Positions 16,994 through 27,943 of a stretch of 64,000 nt of DNA are shown here, piece after piece; within the stretch, counting starts at the first letter, position 1; each line of letters begins with the position of its first letter. Below the pieces are notes generated by a model. The model saw only the letters and a program-made list of their open reading frames with translations, had not been told where the DNA came from and did not search any database. Both the position numbers and the translations under genes were made by a program. This DNA is from Prosthecobacter sp. (lineage in GTDB: Bacteria; Verrucomicrobiota; Verrucomicrobiia; Verrucomicrobiales; Verrucomicrobiaceae), in contig JABARQ010000011.1 of assembly GCA_019186985.1 (NCBI GenBank), positions 62,001 to 126,000 of the forward strand. The letters run 5' to 3'.

Positions 16994-19147
16994 ATGGACC
17001 CCCAGCAGACACCTTCTGACCCGTCAACGCCTCCTCCAGCTCCGGATCAAGTTCCGCCAACACCAGGAGGCATGACCCAGCCGATGGGCTACCCCCCTGG
17101 GTATCCGATGCAGCCGGGCATGGTGCCGCCGGGGTATCCTCAGGGCTATCCGCAGCCGATGGGCTATCCCCCGGGGTATCCGATGCAGCCGGGCATGATG
17201 CCGCCAGGGTATCCTCAGGGTTACCCGCAGCCGATGGGCTACCCCCCTGGGTATCCGATGCAGCCGGGCATGGTGCCGCCGGGGTATCCCCAGGGTTACC
17301 CGCAGCCGATGGGTTATCCCCCGGGGTATCCGATGCCCATGCCCCCCACAGGGGTGCCCGCTCCGGGTGCTCCCACGGAGGCTCCCGCCGTTGTCCCCGT
17401 TCCTGCTCCGGCTGCCGCCCCGGCTCCAACGCCCGCCCCGGTGCCTGCCGTGGCCGCCATTCCCGTTCCTTCTGCCGCCGAGGCCACCCCTGCCGTGGCG
17501 GTTGCGGTTGTTCCTGCGGACAGCGACGAGGCGGAGGCAGTGGCCGTGGCGGAGGAAATTCATGAGGAGGGCCACGTTTACCACCCTGCTGCGGTGCATC
17601 ATTTCGAGTCCAAGCCGGTGAATCCGCTGGTGAGGATGTGGCGCAAGGTGGGTGGCGGATCGCTGACGCTGAGCCTGGCGATTCATGCCGGGATCCTGAT
17701 CGTGGGCGGGGCCATCGTGGTGAGTTCGCAGCTGATCCAGAAGCAGGTGGACTTCCTGCCGGGCGGCGGCACGCAGCAGGGGGCGCAGGCCAGCGCCGAG
17801 ATGAAGCACAAGGTGAATCAGAACAAGCGGAAGTCGTTGAACAAGACGATGCCGATGAAGAAGATCGTGAGCACGAGCAGCAACTCGGCGATCACGCTTC
17901 CGGACGCACCGCCGGACCTGCTGGACGTGCCGGACGTGAGTTCGATGATCGGCGGAGGCTCAATGGGCAGCGGAGGCTTTGGCAAGGCGGGAGCGGGTGG
18001 TGGCTTTGGCACGGGGATGGGCATGGGCTCCATGCAGGGATTTGTCAGCCTGCCGCCCTCCATGCGCAGCCGCTGCTCGCCGCAGGAACGTCTGAAGAAA
18101 CTCGCGGACAGCGGTGGGTCGCCGGAGTGCGAGCGCGCGGTTTCGAACTCGTTGGAATGGCTGAAGACGAAGCAGAACCCGGACGGTTCCTGGCCTGGGC
18201 CTAACAAGGCGGCCATGACCGGCCTCGCCCTTCTGTGTTATCTGGGGCGCTGCGAGACGCCGGACTCCCCGTTTTATGGTGACACGGTGATGAAGGGCAT
18301 CATGTACCTGATCGAACTCTCCAAGAAGAACGAGTACGGTTACATCGGCGAGGAGATCAAGAGCGGCGGCTCCACCTATGCGCACGGCATCGCCACCTAT
18401 GCTCTGGGGGAGATGTACACTCTTGCCAGGCTTGGCAGCAAGGAGCTGCCGGGAATGAAGGACGCCTTCGTCAAGGGGGTGAAGCTGATCATTGAAAACC
18501 AGAACAAGCGCGGTTCCTGGACTTATGGCGGCGTTGAGGCGGGCAAGCCCTACGCCTACAACAAGGACAGCAATGGCGAGGACCTTTCGGTGGCAGGCTG
18601 GCAGTTCCAGGCCCTCAAGGCCGCCAAGAACAGCAGCCTGAAAATTGAGGGGCTGCACAGCGCCCTCGACAAGATGGTCGAGTATGTGATCGCCAAGCAG
18701 ACCAAGGACGGCGGCTTCGGCAATGCCAACCGCGACCAGCATTACAACCAGTGGAGCCTCACCGGTGCGGGTTCGCTCGCCCTGCAGACGGCCGCCAAGG
18801 GCAAGTCGGCCGCCACCAAGAAGGCGATCGATTTCCTGCACCGCTTCCTGGAGGCCGAGCCGCTCGACTGGAACAAGAACTGCAACCCCTACTGCTGGTA
18901 TTATTACACCCAGACCTTCTTCCAGGCGGGAGGCGAGGAGTGGAAGTTCTACAACCAGCAGTTCCTGCCGCAGATCCTTTCCGCCCAGCAGCCTGACGGC
19001 AGCTTCAAGAAGGGGCGCGCCAACTGGCCCGCAGGCGACACCCCCGACCCCGTTTATCGTCAGACTCTCTGCACACTCATGCTTGAGGTGTATTACCGCT
19101 ACCTGAAGGTGGCCGACCGTGACGAGGAAAGCTTCTTCGACCGTTGA
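16994..19147 (+). CDS. Membrane-anchored squalene-cyclase/prenyltransferase-repeat protein with Tyr-Pro-Gly-rich repeats
   Basis: About 717 residues in three parts. Residues 30-113 are three copies of a 25-residue Pro/Gly/Tyr/Met repeat plus a partial fourth (units such as PMGYPPGYPMQPGM). A Pro/Ala-rich linker follows. At about 224-246 there is one membrane segment (LTLSLAIHAGILIVGG) preceded by WRKVGGGS, as in TonB-like anchored proteins, so the repeats are probably cytoplasmic. The C-terminal 350 residues form an alpha-toroid of the squalene-hopene cyclase type, with repeats such as NPDGSWPG, TKDGGFG and QPDGSF. No DxDD cyclase motif is seen, so a binding rather than cyclising role is likely. 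Confidence 0.8.
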   Translation: MDPQQTPSDPSTPPPAPDQVPPTPGGMTQPMGYPPGYPMQPGMVPPGYPQGYPQPMGYPPGYPMQPGMMPPGYPQGYPQPMGYPPGYPMQPGMVPPGYPQGYPQPMGYPPGYPMPMPPTGVPAPGAPTEAPAVVPVPAPAAAPAPTPAPVPAVAAIPVPSAAEATPAVAVAVVPADSDEAEAVAVAEEIHEEGHVYHPAAVHHFESKPVNPLVRMWRKVGGGSLTLSLAIHAGILIVGGAIVVSSQLIQKQVDFLPGGGTQQGAQASAEMKHKVNQNKRKSLNKTMPMKKIVSTSSNSAITLPDAPPDLLDVPDVSSMIGGGSMGSGGFGKAGAGGGFGTGMGMGSMQGFVSLPPSMRSRCSPQERLKKLADSGGSPECERAVSNSLEWLKTKQNPDGSWPGPNKAAMTGLALLCYLGRCETPDSPFYGDTVMKGIMYLIELSKKNEYGYIGEEIKSGGSTYAHGIATYALGEMYTLARLGSKELPGMKDAFVKGVKLIIENQNKRGSWTYGGVEAGKPYAYNKDSNGEDLSVAGWQFQALKAAKNSSLKIEGLHSALDKMVEYVIAKQTKDGGFGNANRDQHYNQWSLTGAGSLALQTAAKGKSAATKKAIDFLHRFLEAEPLDWNKNCNPYCWYYYTQTFFQAGGEEWKFYNQQFLPQILSAQQPDGSFKKGRANWPAGDTPDPVYRQTLCTLMLEVYYRYLKVADRDEESFFDR
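17081..17332 (+). repeat. 75-base in-frame tandem repeat, three copies plus part of a fourth
   Basis: Three 75-base units span 17081-17305 and a partial unit follows to about 17332. Each encodes the 25-residue Pro/Gly/Tyr/Met-rich unit of the cyclase-like protein. Units differ at a few silent positions and one Val/Met exchange, so they are recent but not identical duplications, and copy number may vary between strains. Confidence 0.95.
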
Positions 19148-19186
19148 TTCATTCGATTCAGGTTCAGTCATTTCAACCTAACAGGC

Positions 19187-19212
19187 AGGAGGCGCTCATT
19201 TGAGCGCCTCCT
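19187..19212. terminator. Bidirectional hairpin between convergent genes
   Basis: An 11-base perfect stem, aggaggcgctc with its complement, and a four-base loop lie between the cyclase-like gene and the convergent phosphodiesterase gene. The hairpin includes the stop codon and last codons of the latter. The T tract is weak, so termination is probable rather than certain. Confidence 0.6.
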
Positions 19213-20575
19213 TCAGTACACGGCCTTCGACGCCGGGAATGGTCACGCCCAGAAGCTCGGCCATGGTCGGGGCCACGTCACGGTTGTCGATCTTGTCGAT
19301 GGTGCCGCCCTTCCTGACACCGGCTCCGCTGATCACAAAGCAGCCATGCATGTCGGGGTGGGTCTGGAGATAACCGTGGGCGCCCTTGGGGACCTCCGTC
19401 CTGTTGATCACCTGCGTGTCCGCCAGGGAGTCGGTGAAGGTGTAGCCGTCCTTGGCCGAGAGGAAGAGATCAGGCTCGCGTTCATCCTGCTCGGCGAGCT
19501 GATGCCCGACCACGCGGGCGAAGTCCTTGCGTTCAATGACGCTTTCAACGCCTTCAATCGCCGCCAGCTTCGGCGTGATCTGCGCCAGGATGCTGTCACG
19601 GTTGGCCTGGTCAAAAACATAGACAAAGCAGGCGCCGCCTTCGGACATGGCGAACACCTTGGAGGACTTGTCCAGCGACTTGCCGAGGACAGTCTTCGTC
19701 AGCCCCTCCTGCTTCAGCACGACATTGGGGTTGATCATCTTGTCATAGGTGATGAAGCCGTGGTCGGTGGTGATCACGAACGTGGTCCTGTCACGGATGC
19801 CCGCCTCCTCCGTGGCGCGGACGAGGTCGGCAATGCGGTTGTCCGAATCATTCGCGGCCCAGTAGGCTTCCGGAACCTGGCGGCCGTGGGCGTGCTCAAA
19901 GCTGTCCAGGCTGACCAGATGCAGGGCCAGGAAGTTCGGCTTCTTCGTGCGGATGATGTGCTGGGCAAGCTGGGAGTACATGTAGTCGCGCTGCGCCTTG
20001 CCGGGATTGCCCAGCTTGCACCACTCCATCTGTTTCTCGACGGGGATGCCCAGGGCCTTCGCCTCGGCGATGAGCTCCGGCGTGCCGTATTTTTCAAACA
20101 GCTCCTGCTCAAAAACGTCCGGCACCGTCCAGTCGAGGGTCTTGGCGCCACGCGAAGCCGGCCAGATGACGCCTGCGGTGGTCATGCCCGCCTGCTTCAC
20201 CACGTCATAAAGGGTGGGCGACTTCACGATCTCCTCCTTGTTGAAGATCGGGTCCGGAATCAGCGGGATCTTCTTCCACTCGCTGCGGCTCCAGTAGTCG
20301 TTGGAAAGCACGCCATGCTTCCCGGGGTTCACCCCGGTCACCAGGGTCGTGTGGTTGGTCCAGGTGACGGTGGGGAAGCTGCACTCCATGCGTTTCGCCC
20401 GTACGCCCTCGGCCGCCAGTTTCTTGATCGTCGGCATGTGGCAGCGCGGGTCCTCAAAGTAATGATGGGCCCAGCCGTCGATGCTGACCAGGATCACATG
20501 CTCCGCCGGGGCGGCAAAGGCGGAGGTGGTGGCCAGCAGGGCCAGAGCGGGCAGGAGCAGTCGGGGAAGTTTCAT
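19196..20575 (-). CDS. Exported alkaline phosphatase-family / type I phosphodiesterase
   Basis: About 459 residues with signal peptide MKLPRLLLPALALLATTSAFA. It matches the nucleotide pyrophosphatase/phosphodiesterase class: ILVSIDGW (metal Asp), FPTVTWTNHTTLVTG (nucleophile Thr and the conserved NH), HLVSLDSFEHAHG (metal Asp/His), TTDHGF (metal Asp-His) and GAHGY (metal His). The enzyme probably hydrolyses phosphodiester or pyrophosphate bonds outside the cytoplasm. It stands alone, divergent from gltX. Confidence 0.92.
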   Translation of the reverse strand: MKLPRLLLPALALLATTSAFAAPAEHVILVSIDGWAHHYFEDPRCHMPTIKKLAAEGVRAKRMECSFPTVTWTNHTTLVTGVNPGKHGVLSNDYWSRSEWKKIPLIPDPIFNKEEIVKSPTLYDVVKQAGMTTAGVIWPASRGAKTLDWTVPDVFEQELFEKYGTPELIAEAKALGIPVEKQMEWCKLGNPGKAQRDYMYSQLAQHIIRTKKPNFLALHLVSLDSFEHAHGRQVPEAYWAANDSDNRIADLVRATEEAGIRDRTTFVITTDHGFITYDKMINPNVVLKQEGLTKTVLGKSLDKSSKVFAMSEGGACFVYVFDQANRDSILAQITPKLAAIEGVESVIERKDFARVVGHQLAEQDEREPDLFLSAKDGYTFTDSLADTQVINRTEVPKGAHGYLQTHPDMHGCFVISGAGVRKGGTIDKIDNRDVAPTMAELLGVTIPGVEGRVLKEALK

Positions 20576-20777
20576 GATGAGGTCCGATCATACGCCGCAG
20601 GAAGGATGTATTGTTCAAGCCGCACCGTCGCTGCGACCGGGCATCCCCTGAGTTCGTTTTCCAAATCAAGACATGACTGCCCGCTGGCATTTCTGGAAAC
20701 GCCCTCTACTCTCCGCGCCCCCGGCGGTCCGGACTTGGCGGCCGGGTCTGTTATCCGACCTTTTCCATTCCTCATCC

Positions 20778-22091
20778 ATGATCCGAGTTCGATTCGCTCC
20801 CTCCCCCACAGGTGACCTGCACGTTGGCGGCGGCCGTACGGCCCTGTTCAACTGGCTGTTCGCCCGCAAAAACGGCGGCACCTTCATCCTGAGGATCGAG
20901 GACACCGACGGTGCGCGGAACACCGAGGAGGCCCAGCGCGGCATCGTCAAGGGGCTGCGCTGGCTGGGCCTGGACTGGGATGAAGGACCTGAGGCCGGCG
21001 GTCCGCACGGCCCGTATTTTCAAAGCCAGCGCAAGGCCATTTATGACGCCTACCTGGCGAGGCTGGAGGCCGATGGACGCGTCTACACCGAGGAAAACGG
21101 AGCGGTGCGCTTCAAGTTCAGCCGCACGGCCATCACCGTGCATGACCTGGTCTGCGGCGATGTCACCTTTGCCCCGACCGAGGAGCCTGACATGACGATC
21201 CGGCGTCCCGACGGCAGCTACATCTTCCACTTCGTCAATGTCGTGGACGACATCGAGATGAAGATGACCCATGTCTTCCGCGGCGAGGACCATCTGTCGA
21301 ACACCTGGAAGCACATCGACCTCTTCAACGCCTTCGGCGCCACGCCGCCGACCTACGCCCACATCCCGCTGATCCTGAACCCGGACGGGTCCAAGATGAG
21401 CAAGCGCGACGCCGGCAGCGCCATCGAGCACAGTTACATCAACGAAGGCTTCCTGCCCGACGCGGTTTTCAACTACCTGGCGATGCTGGGCTGGACACCG
21501 CGTGCGGACAAGGAAGTGCTGACGCGTCAGGAGCTGGTGCAGCTTTTTGATCCTTCGGAAATCCACAGTGCCAACGCCCGGTTCGACATGCACAAGTGCC
21601 AGTGGTTCAACGCCCAGTTCCTGCGGGCCATGACACCCGAGGCCCTGCTGGACGCCGCCCGGCCGTTCATGGAATCCCAGGGACTTGTCATTGCGGATGA
21701 CGCCATGGCCGCCGCCGCCGTCTTCAGCGTGAAGGAAAAGGTCAGCCTGCTCACCGAGATCCCGGCCTGGGTTCACTACTTCTTCCGGGAGGATTATCCC
21801 TTTGAGGCCGATGTCAGTGACAAGCTCAAGGCCAAGCCTGAAAATTCCGGCCTTCTGCGTGCCGTGGCCGGCGTCTTCGCCGGTCTTAAGGAATGGACTG
21901 AAGCCTCGGTCCATGCCGCCATCGAGGAGGCAGCCAAGGGGGCGTCGGTGAAGCCGGGCGCCCTGATGCCGCTGCTGCGTGCCGCGTTGAGCGGCCAGTC
22001 CAGGGGCCCCGGGGTCAGCACGATCGCCCATTTGGTTGGCCGGGAGAGCACCCTGCGTCGCATCGACCGGGCGCTTGCCGAGGTTTGCTGA
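20778..22091 (+). CDS. gltX: Glutamyl-tRNA synthetase
   Basis: About 437 residues. It charges tRNA-Glu (and perhaps tRNA-Gln in a non-discriminating form). Class I signatures are clear: RFAPSPTGDLHVGGGRTALFN holds the HIGH-like motif, ILRIEDTD follows, and DGSKMSKRDAG is the KMSKR loop. The length is short compared with the usual 460-500 residues, mainly in the anticodon-binding C-terminal part. The start at 20778 aligns with the family N-terminus; the longer frame from 20673 adds no family-like sequence. Confidence 0.96.
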   Translation: MIRVRFAPSPTGDLHVGGGRTALFNWLFARKNGGTFILRIEDTDGARNTEEAQRGIVKGLRWLGLDWDEGPEAGGPHGPYFQSQRKAIYDAYLARLEADGRVYTEENGAVRFKFSRTAITVHDLVCGDVTFAPTEEPDMTIRRPDGSYIFHFVNVVDDIEMKMTHVFRGEDHLSNTWKHIDLFNAFGATPPTYAHIPLILNPDGSKMSKRDAGSAIEHSYINEGFLPDAVFNYLAMLGWTPRADKEVLTRQELVQLFDPSEIHSANARFDMHKCQWFNAQFLRAMTPEALLDAARPFMESQGLVIADDAMAAAAVFSVKEKVSLLTEIPAWVHYFFREDYPFEADVSDKLKAKPENSGLLRAVAGVFAGLKEWTEASVHAAIEEAAKGASVKPGALMPLLRAALSGQSRGPGVSTIAHLVGRESTLRRIDRALAEVC

Positions 22092-22226
22092 ACACGGTTC
22101 CAGGCATCTGGGTCGAACAACAGTCGTAATCCTTTTGGCAAGGAGTGAGGTTGCATTACTCCCGCACAGCTTCTAGGTTTTCATCATTCAAACCCCTTCG
22201 CGGCCCGTCCGCGAACCTTCATATCC
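22092..22226 (+). promoter_or_regulatory. clpC leader with candidate promoter and small hairpin
   Basis: A possible sigma-70 promoter is ttgcat at 22151-22156 and taggtt at 22174-22179 with a 17-base spacer. A 7-base perfect hairpin, ttcgcgg with its complement and a five-base loop, occupies 22197-22215, 11 bases before the clpC ATG. No Shine-Dalgarno sequence is visible. CtsR- or CIRCE-like operators were looked for and not found. Confidence 0.35.
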
Positions 22227-24767
<2,541 letters not shown>

Positions 24768-24809
24768 CCCCTTGTCCGCCTTGCCTGACGAGGCTTGCGC
24801 TTGCGGGCT

Positions 24810-24839
24810 GCATCGACGGCGGCTAGAAGCCGTCGATGC
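24810..24839 (+). promoter_or_regulatory. Hairpin enclosing the rnhB start codon
   Basis: A perfect 11-base stem, gcatcgacggc with its complement, encloses an eight-base loop ending with the rnhB ATG (24836-24838) inside the 3' arm. No T tract follows, so it is not a terminator. It would hide the start codon unless unfolded and may limit RNase HII synthesis. Confidence 0.55.
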
Positions 24840-25450
24840 CCTCGCTTGATCATGAAAACGCCCTGCGCGCCGCCGGCTACCGGATTGTCGTGGGCATTGA
24901 TGAAGCCGGGCGCGGGCCGCTGGCCGGGCCGGTGAGCGTGGCCGCCGTGATCCTGCCGCCGGACTTTGATCATGACCTGCTCAACGATTCCAAGCAGCTC
25001 ACGGAAAAGAGGCGTGAACGGCTTTATGAGGAGATCACCATGCGCGAGGACATCCTCTGGCACGCCGAGATGGTGGGAGTTGAGGAGATCGACCGGATCA
25101 ACATCCTCCAGGCCACCTGGCTGGGCATGCGCCGCTGCGCCCAGGCCTTGAAACCGAGGCCGGACGCCGCCTTGATCGACGGCAGGCCGGTGAGGAACTT
25201 TCCCATTCATCAGGTGGCGCTGGTCAAGGGTGACAGCCTCAGCCACAGCATCGCGGCGGCCAGCATCATCGCCAAGGTCAGGCGTGACCGGCTGATGGTG
25301 AAGCTGGCGGACAGGTATCCAGGCTACGGCTTTGAAGTTCACAAGGGCTATCCCACCCCCGCTCATCAGGCGGCGCTGAAACGTCTCGGCCCCTGTCCGG
25401 AGCATCGGCGCAGCTTTGCTCCCGTGGCGCAGATGGAGCTTGGGCTCTGA
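24836..25450 (+). CDS. rnhB: Ribonuclease HII
   Basis: About 204 residues. The enzyme cuts RNA in RNA-DNA hybrids and removes misincorporated ribonucleotides. The family motif GIDEAGRGPLAGP with the first catalytic Asp-Glu is near residue 22, DSKQLTEKRRE follows, AALIDGRPV carries another acid residue and HSIAAASIIAKVRRD is the conserved helix. The start at 24836 is the only ATG after an in-frame stop at 24824-24826. It follows clpC by 68 bases. Confidence 0.95.
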   Translation: MPSLDHENALRAAGYRIVVGIDEAGRGPLAGPVSVAAVILPPDFDHDLLNDSKQLTEKRRERLYEEITMREDILWHAEMVGVEEIDRINILQATWLGMRRCAQALKPRPDAALIDGRPVRNFPIHQVALVKGDSLSHSIAAASIIAKVRRDRLMVKLADRYPGYGFEVHKGYPTPAHQAALKRLGPCPEHRRSFAPVAQMELGL

Positions 25451-25465
25451 GCCTGCGAGATGATG

Positions 25466-26728
25466 TCATGCCACCTCAAGCCCGGCCATTTCACCGGTGC
25501 TGGTGGCAAAGCTTTCGTCCTGAAGCCCCAGGCGGTGAAGGGCGCTCAGATAAAGGTTGGGCAGCGGATGGTTGTCCTTCTGGTCGAAGGCCAGGTGACT
25601 TCCATGACGGAAGCCGCCGCCGGCGAAAAGGACGGGCATGTTCTTGTTGTCGTGGCTGCTGGCGTTTCCGAGGTTGGAGGTGAGCAGCACCATGGTTTCA
25701 TTCAGAAGCTTGTCGGCCTTCAGCCTGCGGACAAAGCCGCCCCACTCCCGGACCATGCCCTCCTCGACGATGGCAAGCTGGGCGAGCTTTTCCTCATCCA
25801 TGCCGTGGTGGCTGAGGTTGTGGTAGCTTTCGTCCACGCCTTCGATGCCCTGCACGTTGTTGCCGGTGACATGCAGCGTGATGAAACGGGTGCTGTCCGT
25901 GGCCAGCGCCATGTGGATGATGTCCAGGAAGATGCGCTCGACGGCGACCTCGTTGTCCCTTGGAATCCGTGCAGGCGGAGCCATCTTCACCCGGGGCTTC
26001 GGCCGGTGCGTCCAGGCCTCGTTGGCGGCCAGGCGCTGCTCAAGCTCGCGCACGCTGGTGAGCCAGGCGTCAAGCTTGTCGCGATCGCCCGCGCCCAGCT
26101 CGCGCTGCAGGGCCTTCGCCTCGGCCCCGACCACATCCATGACGCTGCGTCCCTGGCGGATCAGCTCGGCCTGGCGCTCCTGCTCAGCCGGGCTGTCATC
26201 GACAAACAGCCGGGTGAAGAGGCGCATCGCGCTGTTCTCCGCAGGAATCATCGAGCCGTTTTCCGTGTAGCTCGGGCTCGACTGGGAGTTCGTGTTGAGG
26301 ACCAGGGAGGGGAAGCGGGTTTCGTGGCCGAGATGCTTCGCCATCAGCTGGTCGAGCGAGATCGTGTTGCGGGTCGTGGAGCCGCGGGCGTTCGGGCAGG
26401 CTGAAAAGATGCTGCCCTCGGCCGTGTGGCCGCCGGTGACCCCGGGATGCGAGGAGCCCGAAACCACGGTGAAATCCTCACGGATGTCCTGGATGCCCGC
26501 GAGGTAGCGCGAGGGCTTGTAATCCCGGCCCTCGCCCTCGGGCACCAGGTTGGGATTGTGCAGGCCTAGGGCCAGGCTCACGCCGACAAAGCGCCTTGCC
26601 TGGCGGGCGTCGGGGGCGGCGGCAAAGGCCGGTACCATCGCCTCCAGCATCGGCAGGGCGAGGGTGACGCCCGCGCCCCGGAGCATGGCGCGGCGGGAGA
26701 GGTGTTTCTGAAGGCTGATGAAGCTCAT
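25466..26728 (-). CDS. Exported DUF1552 family protein
   Basis: About 420 residues. The N-terminus has a Tat-like signal (LSRRAMLRGAGVTLALPMLEA), typical of DUF1552. The body contains the family's GHTAEGSIFSACPN and TRNTISLDQLMAKHLG, and ends near the conserved LTSNLGNASSHDNKNMPVLFAGGG. Function is unknown; in related bacteria such genes often sit beside DUF1592/DUF1588 cytochrome-like genes, absent here. The start at 26728 opens the signal. It is divergent from the EF-hand esterase gene and convergent with rnhB. Confidence 0.85.
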   Translation of the reverse strand: MSFISLQKHLSRRAMLRGAGVTLALPMLEAMVPAFAAAPDARQARRFVGVSLALGLHNPNLVPEGEGRDYKPSRYLAGIQDIREDFTVVSGSSHPGVTGGHTAEGSIFSACPNARGSTTRNTISLDQLMAKHLGHETRFPSLVLNTNSQSSPSYTENGSMIPAENSAMRLFTRLFVDDSPAEQERQAELIRQGRSVMDVVGAEAKALQRELGAGDRDKLDAWLTSVRELEQRLAANEAWTHRPKPRVKMAPPARIPRDNEVAVERIFLDIIHMALATDSTRFITLHVTGNNVQGIEGVDESYHNLSHHGMDEEKLAQLAIVEEGMVREWGGFVRRLKADKLLNETMVLLTSNLGNASSHDNKNMPVLFAGGGFRHGSHLAFDQKDNHPLPNLYLSALHRLGLQDESFATSTGEMAGLEVA

Positions 26729-26853
26729 GGGGGGACTGGCACAACGAACCTTGTGACAAGGTCTTTCGCCCGGCTTCACCCGCCTGCTGGAAAGATGCCG
26801 CCCGAAGCATTGAAACCTTGTCCTTGCGGCGGCGTTCAAGGCATTCTGACGCC

Positions 26854-27906
26854 ATGAAGCAAAGTTTGTTCTGCCTCCTCCTTCTCCTGCCGCCGTCCGT
26901 CCAGGCCCAGATCACCTCGCAAACCGACGAACGGCTGAAGGCGGGGCTGAAAAAGTTTCCCGAGGCGGATGCCGACAAGGACGGCGTCCTGACGCTTCCC
27001 GAGGCCATGGCCCACCTGGCGAAGCGCAAAAAGAAAAGCACACCGGATACAGCCGTGGCCGGAGGCCTGCAGCCGGACGTCAGGGACGTGGCCTATGGGG
27101 CGCATGAACGCTGCAGGCTGGACCTTTACCTCGCCAAGGAGGCCGCCCGGCCGACTCCGCTGGTGGTGATGATTCACGGCGGCGGATTCCGCAATGGTGA
27201 CAAGGGCAGGTGGGCCGCCGACAAGACCACCCGGGAGCTGGTTGCCAGGGGCGTCTCCTGCGCGGCGGTGAACTATCCCTTCCTCGACCACATGCCCGTC
27301 CAGGACATCCTGAGGCAGTGCGCCAGGGCCGTGCAGTTTCTGCGTCACCGGGCAGGCGAATGGAATCTCGACAAGGCACGCTTTGCCGCGATGGGTGGTT
27401 CGGCCGGTGCCGGCACATCGCTCTGGCTGGCGACCCGTGACGATCTCCGCGACCCGGCTGCCGCCGATCCCGTGCTTCGTGAATCCACCCGGCTGAGCTG
27501 CGCCGTCTGCAATTCCACTCAGGCCACCTATGACGTGTCACGCTGGGAGTCCTTCCTGGGCAGGCCGGGCCCCGAGGTGCGCACCAGCGAGGCTGAGGCG
27601 GCGCTCTTCTATCATCTGCCCTCCATCGAGGCCTTTGCGACCGATGCGGGCAGGGCCATCCTGAAGGAGTGTGACATGCTCTCGTGGATCACCAGGGATG
27701 ATCCGCCGCTGTATGTCAGCAACCCCCAGGTGGTCGATTCACCCTCCAACCGCGGCGAGTGGCTGCATTGCATCCATCATGCGCGTGAAGTCGGCCGCGA
27801 ATGCAAGGCCGACGGCGTCGAGTGCATCGTGTTTCAGGACCAGCCTGAGCCGAGGCCCGGCGTGGTGGAGTTTCTCTCGAAGCATCTGCTGGAAGCCGCC
27901 CGCTGA
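26854..27906 (+). CDS. Exported alpha/beta-hydrolase with an EF-hand
   Basis: About 350 residues with signal peptide MKQSLFCLLLLLPPSVQAQ. A single EF-hand-like calcium loop, DADKDGVLTLPE, lies at about residues 34-45. The alpha/beta hydrolase then shows the oxyanion motif MIHGGGFRNGD and the nucleophile elbow GGSAGAG. Its sequence around EWNLDKARFAA resembles the second half of the fusion protein at 791-3232, so the two share ancestry. It probably de-esterifies a polymer. The start at 26854 opens the signal peptide. The PSD1 gene follows after 37 bases and may be co-transcribed. Confidence 0.85.
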   Translation: MKQSLFCLLLLLPPSVQAQITSQTDERLKAGLKKFPEADADKDGVLTLPEAMAHLAKRKKKSTPDTAVAGGLQPDVRDVAYGAHERCRLDLYLAKEAARPTPLVVMIHGGGFRNGDKGRWAADKTTRELVARGVSCAAVNYPFLDHMPVQDILRQCARAVQFLRHRAGEWNLDKARFAAMGGSAGAGTSLWLATRDDLRDPAAADPVLRESTRLSCAVCNSTQATYDVSRWESFLGRPGPEVRTSEAEAALFYHLPSIEAFATDAGRAILKECDMLSWITRDDPPLYVSNPQVVDSPSNRGEWLHCIHHAREVGRECKADGVECIVFQDQPEPRPGVVEFLSKHLLEAAR

Positions 27907-27943
27907 AAGAGCGCGTGCAGCCCTGCCGTTTGCGTTTCGCCCC

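Noticed and set aside
17081-17332. Regular repeats that could suggest a CRISPR array
   Set aside because: Units are contiguous without spacers and keep one reading frame encoding Pro/Gly/Tyr repeats.
19346-20815. Plus-strand open frame of 489 codons opposite the phosphodiesterase gene
   Set aside because: The minus-strand protein has full catalytic motifs and a signal peptide; the opposite frame has none.
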